DNA of 64,000 bases from Verrucomicrobiota bacterium (GTDB lineage: Bacteria > Verrucomicrobiota > Verrucomicrobiae > Limisphaerales > UBA11358), in NCBI GenBank assembly GCA_014860005.1, contig JACZKP010000215.1, positions 66,202-130,201 of the forward strand, written 5' to 3'. The notes under the pieces were generated by a model that ran no database searches, was not told where the DNA came from, and was given only the letters and a program-made list of their open reading frames with translations. Made by a program: the position numbers and the translations under genes. Positions 9,196-17,555 of the stretch are shown here, one piece after another (within the stretch, counting starts at the first letter, position 1; each line of letters starts with the position of its first letter).

Positions 9196-11202
9196 ATGCT
9201 GGGAGATAGCACTGCGGAGAACCGCAGATTCTCCTTTTCCCTACGGCCTTCACTGTTTGGTGAACTGCTTTCCTTTGCCGCGCTGATGATTCTCGCCGCG
9301 TGCGGCTTGTTCACTTTCATCGCGGCGCCGATTTCAAAAGCGGATACCACGTGGAATTACGCTGTCCAGATCAGCGCCACCGTTCAGAGCACGCCGCCGC
9401 AGATCACGCTCACGTGGCCACAGGACGATTACGGTGCGGTTCGTTACACGGTTTATCGCAAGGCCAAGGGGGCGACTTCCTGGGGAACCGGCACGGCCCT
9501 GGACGGGACGACGACCCTTTACACCGACGCCAACGTGGTCGTCGGCACAACTTACGAGTATCAAATCGTCAAAGAGACGACGGTGGGATATAAAGGTTAC
9601 GGCTACATCTTCAGTGGCATTGAAGCGCCGTTGGTTGAGGACCGCGGGAAATTGATTCTAATCGTGGACAACCGGCACGCGGCGGCGCTCGCCTACGAAC
9701 TGACCCGCCTGCAAAGCGATTTGACCGGCGACGGCTGGATGGTCATTCGCCATGACGTCTCGCCCAATGAAACGCCAGCGAACGTTCGCAACCTCATCAT
9801 CGCCGATTACAACGCTGACCCAACCAAGGTGAAAGCGGTTTTCCTGTTTGGCCACGTGCCCATTCGGCATTCGGGCAATCTGGATTATGACGAACATGGC
9901 TCCCGGCCGATGCCGGCGGATGCCTACTATGGCGACGTGAATGGCAATTGGAGCGGGAATCCCGGCTATCTGCCATCGGACGTCGAGTTGATGGTGGGCC
10001 GGGTGGATTTGTTCGACATGCCGGGAAAGAACGCGCCTGCTCCCTGGCCCAGCGAAGTGGAGTTGCTGCGGAATTATTTGAACAAGAACCACAACTTCCG
10101 CCAGAAACTCATCACGGTGCCGCATCGCGCATTGATGGGCGATCGCAGCGGCGCCGAAGGCGGCCTGGCGACGGCGGCCAGCGGGTATCGCAATTTCGCG
10201 CCGCTGGTCGGGCCGGGGGCGATTGCTCAAGCCAATATTGACAATGTTTCCCCGCCCGAAATGCGCTGGGGACAGATGCTCGCGGCGGACAGCTATCTTT
10301 GGGCGTTCGGCACCGGCGCCGGAAGCCAGACGACCCTCGGCTACCTTGGCACCCACGGGCTTTACTCCGATCTCTACAGTACTGATGTGGTCGGGCAGGA
10401 TGCGAAGGCGGTGTTCGTGATGCTGCTCGGAAGTTGGTTCGGCGAGTGGGACGGAACGGACAATTTCATGCGCGCGTTTCTGGCGACGCCGTCGTTTGGC
10501 TTGACCAGTTGCCTGGCCGGAATGCCGCATTGGTTTGTCCATCACATGGGCCTCGGCGAAACCATCGGCTACGGCACGCGCTTGAGCATGAACAACAGCA
10601 TGCTTTACCAGAACCAGAAGAACGTATTCATGCGCGCAGTTTACATCGCGCTGATGGGCGACCCGACGCTACGGATGGATCCCGTTGCGCCGCCCGGAGC
10701 ATTGGGCGGTTTTTCGACGGGGGGTGGCGTGACGCTGAACTGGCCGGCTTCGGCAGATGCCGTTCTGGGGTATCACGTTTATCGCAGCGTGTCGCCGGGC
10801 GGTCCGTTCGCACGGCTGACGAGTTCGCTCGTGACGGGCAACGCGTTCACGGACACCACTGCGGTGGCGGCCACCTACACCTACATGGTGCGCGCGGTGA
10901 CGCTGCAAACGACACCCAGCGGAAGTTATTACAACGCCAGCCAGGGTGCGTTCTTAACGGTGGACGCGGCCATTCCCACGTTGCCGATTCAATTGTCCGC
11001 AGCGCAGACCACGAACGGGCTGACCCTCAGTTGGAATTCCCAGATTGGCGCCTCATACCGGGTGCTGGCCAACACAAATCTAAACCAGGCCAACTGGGTT
11101 GCCGTGAGCGGCAGGATAACAGCCACCGAATTGAATACTTCCTGGACAGATGGGAGTTTCAGTTCGCTGCCGCGACGGTTCTATCGAATCACCAGTCCGT
11201 AG
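9196..11202 (+). CDS. Secreted gingipain-fold (C25-like) protein, paralog 2
   Basis: A 668-residue protein, clearly a tandem duplicate of the gene ending at 9002. Long stretches match base for base, for example around 7140-7215 and 9343-9418. The order is the same: signal peptide (core Ile-Leu-Ala-Ala-Cys-Gly-Leu-Phe), FN3-like unit, C25-like domain, FN3 unit, C-terminal FYR module. At the two C25 active-site positions it has Gly-Thr-Gly and Met-Leu-Leu-Gly-Ser-Trp, so both His and Cys are missing here too. ATG 9196 was chosen because upstream codons come from an intergenic repeat; ATG 9286 is also possible. Two copies with the same losses suggest a structural or binding role. Confidence 0.65.
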   Translation: MLGDSTAENRRFSFSLRPSLFGELLSFAALMILAACGLFTFIAAPISKADTTWNYAVQISATVQSTPPQITLTWPQDDYGAVRYTVYRKAKGATSWGTGTALDGTTTLYTDANVVVGTTYEYQIVKETTVGYKGYGYIFSGIEAPLVEDRGKLILIVDNRHAAALAYELTRLQSDLTGDGWMVIRHDVSPNETPANVRNLIIADYNADPTKVKAVFLFGHVPIRHSGNLDYDEHGSRPMPADAYYGDVNGNWSGNPGYLPSDVELMVGRVDLFDMPGKNAPAPWPSEVELLRNYLNKNHNFRQKLITVPHRALMGDRSGAEGGLATAASGYRNFAPLVGPGAIAQANIDNVSPPEMRWGQMLAADSYLWAFGTGAGSQTTLGYLGTHGLYSDLYSTDVVGQDAKAVFVMLLGSWFGEWDGTDNFMRAFLATPSFGLTSCLAGMPHWFVHHMGLGETIGYGTRLSMNNSMLYQNQKNVFMRAVYIALMGDPTLRMDPVAPPGALGGFSTGGGVTLNWPASADAVLGYHVYRSVSPGGPFARLTSSLVTGNAFTDTTAVAATYTYMVRAVTLQTTPSGSYYNASQGAFLTVDAAIPTLPIQLSAAQTTNGLTLSWNSQIGASYRVLANTNLNQANWVAVSGRITATELNTSWTDGSFSSLPRRFYRITSP

Positions 11203-11451
11203 CACCAGGACGCACTTAACCAGTCCCGAATTGGGCCACAGGAGAGTAGGTCTGGGACTCATAGCAGCTTCGCCTGTTAAGTGACTTTGGGACAAAGTCG
11301 GGGACACCTTTGTGTTCTGGCTTAAAGACCCCCCTGTTTTGTTCAAAGATTTATCCTCATTTTTTTGAACGCCGGCTGTCAGCCAAACTCTGACAGACCT
11401 ATCATACCGACTCCAATTCCGTAACTTCCGTCCGCGCCCGAACGTGACGGC

Positions 11452-14400
11452 ATGATCTGGAAAAGACGTTGTGTCGTTCTCGGCATCCTTGGTGCTGGTC
11501 AAGGTGTCTCGATGCTTTATGCAGCAGCCTTGGCCGTTTCCGTGGTCGCGAGTGATCCCACCGCGACCATCGGGACAACGGACTCTGCCGCGTTCACCTT
11601 CACCCGCGAGGGAAGCACCGCCGCCAGCCTGGCGGTCCATTATTCGCTGGGCGGCTCGGCGGCGAAATGGACCGATTATCGCCGTTTGCCGGAAGGGGAC
11701 ATGCCGGTTTCCATCACGATTCCCGCCGGCGAAGTGTCCGCAACACTCACAATCTACGCGCTGGCCAACTCGACGCTGGCCAATCCGCAAACCGTCAGCC
11801 TTTCGCTGTTACCGAACGCGGCTTACACAGTCGGCTCGCCGAACAGCGCGTTTGTGAACATTCAGTCCGGCGCCGGTTCGACCCCGACGAATCCTCCGCC
11901 AATCACCAACAACACGAATAACACGAACAACACGGTGACTGCCGCCAGCACCACGCCCAGCCTGATTGACGATGAATCGCCCGCGCTGCCAAAAGTCGGC
12001 GCCAACCGCCTGCGTATTTTATCGCCGACGCTGCTGGAAGTGCGGCACATCAATTCCAAACAACCCGATCCGGCGCGCGTGGATAGTTGGGACTTCATCA
12101 ACCCCTCGGGCCAGCTTGCAGCTCCGCCGGCCACACAGTTCGCCGTGACGGTCAACGGCCAGCCCGTGGCGGTCCAATCGCTTGGTTTCAAACGCCGCCC
12201 GCTCTACGCCCCGCTCGTGCCGCGCGATCTGCGAATCGAAAATCACCTTTACCTCCAACTCGCCACGCCCCTCGCGGACCATCAAACCGTTGAAGTCAAG
12301 AACCCCGGGGGTGCGCTCTGGCCGGCGACGATGCCCTTCGTTGCCACGGCCGATCCGCTGCGCCACAGTCCCATCATTCACGTGAACCAGGAAGGTTACG
12401 TGCCGTCATTCCCCAAAAAAGCGATGGTGGGTTACTACCTGGGCAATCTGGGTGAAATGGACATCTCCGCGTCACTCGGATTCAAACTCGTGGACGCGAC
12501 AACCGGCACGCAGGTTTATCAAGGTGCGCTGACGCCGCGTCCGGATTACGGCTACATTTACACGCCCATCCCGTATCAGAAAGTGCTCGAAGCCGATTTC
12601 AGCAGCTTCACCACGCCCGGGCGCTACCGGCTCGTGGTGCCGGGGCTCGGCGCGTCGTTCCCGTTCGCCATTGATGAAGGAGTGGCCATGGCCTTTGCGC
12701 GGGCTTACGAACTCGGGATTTACCACCAGCGCTGCGGCACCAGCAATTCCCTGCCGTTCACCCGCTTCACCCACGACACCTGCCACACGGCGCCGGCGAG
12801 CGTGCCGCTGCCGCAATCGTCCTTCGGCTTCACCTGGGCGACCATCGCGAATTACGCAGCGATCATCAATCCCAACAATCCGCCGCAGATTGCGCCGAGG
12901 CTCTCCAGCCCGGCCGCGCAATTGTTTCCCTTTGTGCGGCAAGGCGCGGTGGATGTTTCCGGCGGCCATCATGACGCCGGCGATTACAGCAAATACACAA
13001 TCAACAGCGCCGGCCTCGCGCATACGCTGATGTTCTCGGCGGACTCGCTGGCCGGCGTCGCGGCGCTCGACAATCTCGGCATTCCCGAAAGTGGCGATGG
13101 CATCAGCGATGTCTTGCAGAACGCGAAATTGGAGGCCGATTATCTTTCCAAGCTGCAGGACAGCGACGGCGGATTTTATTTCCTCGTCTATCCAAAAAAC
13201 CGGGAATACGAGAGCGGCACGCCGCCCGATCAAGGTGATGCGCAAGTTGTCTGGCCGAAAACCACGTCCGCGACGGCCGCCGCGGTGGCCGCGCTGGCGC
13301 AATGCGGCTCCTCGCCGTTGATGAAGCAACATTATCCGCAAGCCGCCGCCAGTTACATGGCCAAGGCCACGCTCGGCTGGAAATTCCTGACGAACGCCAT
13401 CGCGCTTTACGGCAAAACGGGTGCGTATCAGAAAATCACGCACTACGGTGACAACTATGCGGATCAAGACGAACTCGCCTGGGCCGCGGCCGAAATGTAC
13501 GTGGCCACCGGCGACCCTTACTACCAGCAGATTTTGTTTCAGTGGTTTCCCGATCCGACCGATTCGAACACGTTTCGCTGGGGTTGGTGGCGCATGTCGG
13601 AAGGATGGGGCCACGCCATCCGCAGTTACGCCTTCGCCGTTCGCAGCGGACGCCTGCAACCGCACCAGCTCAACCAGAGTTATCTGGCCAAGTGTCTCAC
13701 GACGATTACCAACGCCGGCAACGACGCACTCCTCTGGTCGCAACAGAGCGCTTACGGGACCAGTTTCCCGCTGGAGACGAAACGTTATCGCAGCGCGGGT
13801 TGGTATTTTTCTGCCGCCCAGGCCTTCGATATCGCCGTGGCGCAACAAATCACGCCGCGCCCGGACTATCTGGATGCGCTCGTGAGCAATTTGAACTACG
13901 AAGGCGGCGGCAATCCGGTCAACGTCACTTACATCACCGGCCTGGGCTGGAAACGTCAACGCGAGATTGTGGATCAGTATTCAATGAGCGACCGGCGCGT
14001 GCTGCCCAAGACGGGAATCCCGCTGGGCAACGTTCAAAACGGATTCGTGTGGGTGAACACTTACGGCACAGAACTGGCCGCGCTCTGCTATCCATCGGAT
14101 TTGGCCCCGACCGCGCCCGTGCCGTTCTATGACCGCTGGGGTGATGCCTTCAACACCACGACTGAATTCGTGGTGCTGGACCAGGCGCGCGGCCTCGGGG
14201 TCGCGGCGTATCTCGCCACATTGACCGCGACGAAAACGCAACCGTGGAAGTCGGGGGCCGCGCAAATCTCCACGCCGACCACCGTCGTGCCCGTCGGTGA
14301 GCCGGTCACGGTTTCATTGCAATCCGGCCTCGACTTGAGCGGTGCGCGCATCGTCTGGGAAGGCCGCGATCACGAACCGGCCTATGGTTCGACCTTCACT

Positions 14401-15237
14401 TTCACGCCGCAGAACAACGGTACGCAGTGGGTCGAAGCCGAGGCGCAATGGCCGGATGGACGCCGCGTTTTCGCCGAGGCGAGTTTCACGGCGAACAGTC
14501 CGAACGTGGTTTGGGTCGAGGACGCGATTCCGGCCGGCGGGGTACCGGGTGCCAATGGCGGCGATTCGTGGAGTTGGATCAGCAGCAATCCCGCGCCGTA
14601 CTCCGGCACTGCCGCGCATCAATCGGCTTTGGCCGCCGGGCTGCACGAGCATTGGTTTGATAACGCCACCGCGACGTTGGACATCGGTGTGGGCGATACG
14701 CTGTATGCCTACGTTTATCTCGACCCGGCCAATCCGCCGAGCCAGATCATGCTCGGCTGGAATAATGGGAACTGGGAGCATCGTGCGTATTGGGGCGCGA
14801 ACCATATTTCCTACGGCATCAATGGGACCGACAGCCGCCGTTACATGGGGCCGCTGCCGACTGCGGGCCAATGGGTGCGGCTCGAAGTCCCGGCCGGTCA
14901 GGTTGGATTGGAAGGCAGCACGCTCAAGGGCATGGACTTTTCGGCTTATGGGGGGCGCGTGACCTGGGATAGCGCCGGCAAAACGAGCATTGTCAGCGGT
15001 GAACCAACCGGACCGGTGGCTGCTTCCATCAGCCGGGTTTCCGGCGGAAACATGCAGTTCAACTGGCCGAGCGTTGCCGGCAAAATCTATCGCGTCGCTT
15101 ACAAGAACCATCTCACCGACGCCACTTGGACCGAGTTGAGCGGTGACATCGCCGGCACCGGCGCGCCGTGTTCGTGGACGGACAGCACCGCCGCGAACGC
15201 CAGCCAACGTTTTTATTTGGTTTACGCGGTGAACTGA
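11452..15237 (+). CDS. Multidomain secreted GH9 glucanase, paralog 1
   Basis: A 1261-residue protein. A signal peptide (about 8-33) leads to a Calx-beta-like domain (about 34-145) and an Asn/Thr linker. A CelD_N-type Ig domain (His-Val-Asn-Gln-Glu-Gly-Tyr near 312) precedes a GH9 (alpha/alpha)6 barrel with the nucleophile motif His-His-Asp-Ala-Gly-Asp-Tyr near 505. The usual GH9 block with His-x-Arg reads Ile-Thr-Gly-Leu-Gly-Trp-Lys-Arg-Gln-Arg, and a conserved Glu in Tyr-Gly-Thr-Glu-Leu is the likely acid. Later domains are an Ig-like unit, a carbohydrate-binding-like unit (Trp-Glu-His-Arg-Ala-Tyr-Trp-Gly-Ala-Asn) and the C-terminal FYR-type module. The substrate is likely a beta-glucan, inferred from the family. 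A terminator follows. Confidence 0.85.
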   Translation: MIWKRRCVVLGILGAGQGVSMLYAAALAVSVVASDPTATIGTTDSAAFTFTREGSTAASLAVHYSLGGSAAKWTDYRRLPEGDMPVSITIPAGEVSATLTIYALANSTLANPQTVSLSLLPNAAYTVGSPNSAFVNIQSGAGSTPTNPPPITNNTNNTNNTVTAASTTPSLIDDESPALPKVGANRLRILSPTLLEVRHINSKQPDPARVDSWDFINPSGQLAAPPATQFAVTVNGQPVAVQSLGFKRRPLYAPLVPRDLRIENHLYLQLATPLADHQTVEVKNPGGALWPATMPFVATADPLRHSPIIHVNQEGYVPSFPKKAMVGYYLGNLGEMDISASLGFKLVDATTGTQVYQGALTPRPDYGYIYTPIPYQKVLEADFSSFTTPGRYRLVVPGLGASFPFAIDEGVAMAFARAYELGIYHQRCGTSNSLPFTRFTHDTCHTAPASVPLPQSSFGFTWATIANYAAIINPNNPPQIAPRLSSPAAQLFPFVRQGAVDVSGGHHDAGDYSKYTINSAGLAHTLMFSADSLAGVAALDNLGIPESGDGISDVLQNAKLEADYLSKLQDSDGGFYFLVYPKNREYESGTPPDQGDAQVVWPKTTSATAAAVAALAQCGSSPLMKQHYPQAAASYMAKATLGWKFLTNAIALYGKTGAYQKITHYGDNYADQDELAWAAAEMYVATGDPYYQQILFQWFPDPTDSNTFRWGWWRMSEGWGHAIRSYAFAVRSGRLQPHQLNQSYLAKCLTTITNAGNDALLWSQQSAYGTSFPLETKRYRSAGWYFSAAQAFDIAVAQQITPRPDYLDALVSNLNYEGGGNPVNVTYITGLGWKRQREIVDQYSMSDRRVLPKTGIPLGNVQNGFVWVNTYGTELAALCYPSDLAPTAPVPFYDRWGDAFNTTTEFVVLDQARGLGVAAYLATLTATKTQPWKSGAAQISTPTTVVPVGEPVTVSLQSGLDLSGARIVWEGRDHEPAYGSTFTFTPQNNGTQWVEAEAQWPDGRRVFAEASFTANSPNVVWVEDAIPAGGVPGANGGDSWSWISSNPAPYSGTAAHQSALAAGLHEHWFDNATATLDIGVGDTLYAYVYLDPANPPSQIMLGWNNGNWEHRAYWGANHISYGINGTDSRRYMGPLPTAGQWVRLEVPAGQVGLEGSTLKGMDFSAYGGRVTWDSAGKTSIVSGEPTGPVAASISRVSGGNMQFNWPSVAGKIYRVAYKNHLTDATWTELSGDIAGTGAPCSWTDSTAANASQRFYLVYAVN

Positions 15238-15263
15238 GACGCTCGCGGGTGTTTTGGAATCGC

Positions 15264-15294
15264 AGCGGCCTTCGGAAAAGAAGGCCGCTTTTTC
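15264..15294 (+). terminator. Rho-independent terminator after GH9 paralog 1
   Basis: Stem AGCGGCCTT / AAGGCCGCT with an eight-base loop, followed by TTTTT. It lies 26 bases after the stop at 15237 and may also end the converging minus-strand gene. Confidence 0.8.
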
Positions 15295-15369
15295 TATGCA
15301 CTGAAGGTGCTGATAAAGCTAGCCCAAGGACGATGCAATGCCGCTACCTGGGTATCTTCTACGTTTCTC

Positions 15370-17469
15370 TCACCTCCTCAGTCTGAAAAACCGCTTTGGG
15401 TCGGTGAAATAGTTGGTGTAAGGACTGGTCGCATTCGCCAAATCAATGAATGACTCGGCGAGGTTCGTCGTGGTCTGCAAGGTCCAATCTGAACCCCAAT
15501 AAAGCACGAGTTGCTGGCCGTTGTGTTCGCTGGATAATGCGTCGGGAACAATCTCGCCGGTGGCGAGGATGCGCGCGGGATAGGTGCCGGCAGCCATGTT
15601 CGCCGGATTGTGGAATTGGATTTGATTGAGTTGCTGCGCGGTCAGGCCGCTTGGGCTGTTGCCAAAAGCAATTTGATGCTTGCCGTTGCCAAGAGAAGAC
15701 CCGTCCCATCGTTTGATCACCAGCACCGCTTGGGCCGTCCAGGACCTGCTGCTGCTATCGCCAAAGTGAAGAATGCACGCGCCATTGGCCGGCAGGAGCA
15801 GGGTGGATGAACCATCGGCCAATTGGAGGGTGCCGAATTGTTCCCCGCCGGCAGTTTGTTCGTCCCAGGTGCCATTTCCGAGTGTGAGCACGCCGGGAAT
15901 ACTGATCGTGCCGCCGCTGTGCAGGAACGAGGCCCCGCCGTTCACCTGAAGATTCTGCGCGATCAACCGCCCGCCGCTCATCCCGTTCTTCGAATGACCA
16001 CCGAGCCATAGGGTGTCACTGACCTGGTTGGTCCCGCCCGATTGCTGGAAGCTGTCGAACTGGCCGCCGTCGTAGGGGTTTGGGGTGTAGACGACGCCGC
16101 CGGACTGGTAAATATTGGTCGCCGTCAGCCAGCCGCCGCTCAACTGATAACTGGACACCATGCCCAGTGAAACCGTGCCGACGCTGTTGGTTCCGCCGGA
16201 CTGCTGGAACGCGCCCATGGTGAGACCGATCAAAGGAGTGGAAAGAAGTCCATCGCTTAAGTAGTAAACCGAAGAATTCACGCGACCGTAGTGATTAATA
16301 AATCCCCTGATACTAATCCCGCCGTTGGTGTGAAAACCGCCGCCTTGATAAAACATGCTGGTCATGCCGGTGCCACTGGCATGCAACCGACCATCAGCAT
16401 AGATGTGCAAGGATGAGGCGATCAGAACTCCTCCGGACAAGCTGTATTCACCTCTAGCCGACCTAGGTCCAAGTGAAATACTGCTCGTGAAGTTGGTTCC
16501 GCCAGTTTGAAGAAAACTGAAACTGAATTCAGACCCGTTAGGTAGTGGTACGGGGATTTGCATACCACCAGATGAAAGGGTTCCTCCCGCCAAATGATAG
16601 CCGCCGCGAGCGAATCGGATAGAATAGAAAGCCGACATATTGCCACCCCACTGATTGAAAGTGCCGCCTTGGAGGTTGAAATAGTTTACGTGGACCGAGC
16701 CGTCGAAGAGGTTACAACTGCCGCTATTGACTTGAAACTCATACTTGTTCACCGAGCCGCCGAAGAGATTGAAACTGCCGCCTTCGATTTGAAGAGTCCA
16801 GCCGCCCACCGAGCCGTCGAAGAGATTGTACTGGCCCGCGGATTGCAGGTACAACCTTCCTGAGTTCATCCCGCCCTGTTGATTGAAGGTTGAGGGAAAT
16901 CCGCCGATGTATTCTTCTCCGGTCGAGAGTGTGCTGTTGGTGAGATTGTAAACGGCAGGGCCGAGGTCGCCCAAATGCAGGGAGCCGACACTGACCTCGG
17001 AACCCTCGATCTCCGTGAAGGTGCCGCTCACGGAAAGGTCTCCCGCAACCCGCAAGGCCGACGACGCCATCACGACCGCCGAGTTGCTGGCGACGGTGAG
17101 CGAATTGGCCGTCAACGGAGTAACGAAGCCCGCGTGGTTCAACCACACCGTGTTGAACGAATTCGTCGGCGATGCAATCGTGATGGAATCAACACTCAAC
17201 GTCTGCGGAAGATTTTGCGCTGTGTTCGCGGTGATCTCCAAAACCTTCCAACCGGCGTTGGTGAACAGAATGGTTTGATTCGTGCCGGGCAATGCGCCGA
17301 GCGACCAATCCGGATTCTCCCAGTAGCCGCTGCCGGCGCCGGTCCAACTGTTTAACTGCGCGCCGGCCTCCAAACACCAGCCGACGCAAAATGAAAGGCC
17401 CATGAGCGCGACACGACCGGTTCGCGACAACCACGGTATGATGGCAATTGCGAATGGAGACACTCGCAT
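15370..17469 (-). CDS. Secreted beta-helix repeat surface protein
   Basis: A 699-residue protein with a signal peptide (about 20-37, ending Glu-Ala-Gly-Ala). The body is built of roughly 20-residue repeats of the form Gln-Ser-Gly-Gly-Thr-Asn and Leu-Ser-Gly-Gly-x-Leu, like the autotransporter-associated beta-strand repeats of Verrucomicrobiota and other bacteria; this predicts a right-handed beta-helix on the cell surface. The last 60 residues are the short module seen in other secreted proteins here (Trp-Thr-Leu-Gln-Thr-Thr-Thr-Asn-Leu ... Phe-Phe-Arg-Leu-Arg-Arg). No outer-membrane barrel follows, so it is not a classical autotransporter. It is divergent from GH9 paralog 2 with a shared operator element between them. 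Confidence 0.75.
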   Translation of the reverse strand: MRVSPFAIAIIPWLSRTGRVALMGLSFCVGWCLEAGAQLNSWTGAGSGYWENPDWSLGALPGTNQTILFTNAGWKVLEITANTAQNLPQTLSVDSITIASPTNSFNTVWLNHAGFVTPLTANSLTVASNSAVVMASSALRVAGDLSVSGTFTEIEGSEVSVGSLHLGDLGPAVYNLTNSTLSTGEEYIGGFPSTFNQQGGMNSGRLYLQSAGQYNLFDGSVGGWTLQIEGGSFNLFGGSVNKYEFQVNSGSCNLFDGSVHVNYFNLQGGTFNQWGGNMSAFYSIRFARGGYHLAGGTLSSGGMQIPVPLPNGSEFSFSFLQTGGTNFTSSISLGPRSARGEYSLSGGVLIASSLHIYADGRLHASGTGMTSMFYQGGGFHTNGGISIRGFINHYGRVNSSVYYLSDGLLSTPLIGLTMGAFQQSGGTNSVGTVSLGMVSSYQLSGGWLTATNIYQSGGVVYTPNPYDGGQFDSFQQSGGTNQVSDTLWLGGHSKNGMSGGRLIAQNLQVNGGASFLHSGGTISIPGVLTLGNGTWDEQTAGGEQFGTLQLADGSSTLLLPANGACILHFGDSSSRSWTAQAVLVIKRWDGSSLGNGKHQIAFGNSPSGLTAQQLNQIQFHNPANMAAGTYPARILATGEIVPDALSSEHNGQQLVLYWGSDWTLQTTTNLAESFIDLANATSPYTNYFTDPKRFFRLRR

Positions 17470-17506
17470 GTAGCACTGTTGCCTATGACGCCACGCTTGG
17501 CACGGT

Positions 17507-17519
17507 AGGTAAACACCCT
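17507..17519. promoter_or_regulatory. Exopolysaccharide-type operator, site C (single)
   Basis: AGGTAAACACCCT, followed by TAATTGTCC. It sits between divergent genes; the core is 48 bases from the GTG start at 17556 and 48 from the minus-strand ATG at 17469. The distance is about 22 bases shorter than at sites A, B, D and E. Confidence 0.45.
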
Positions 17520-17555
17520 AATTGTCCAAGCCGTCTGGACGGCAGAGAATACCGC

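Noticed and set aside
11283..11335. Another operator-like element and a small hairpin upstream of GH9 paralog 1
   Set aside because: GGCTTAAAGACCCC lacks the first GGT of the motif and is 133 bases from the start; GACTTT/AAAGTC is too short to interpret.
12472..13959. Long minus-strand open frame opposite GH9 paralog 1
   Set aside because: The GH9 domain on the other strand explains the open frame; no family is recognisable in the antisense product.
15370..17469. Classical type V autotransporter
   Set aside because: It has beta-helix repeats but no C-terminal barrel; the chain ends with the shared short module.
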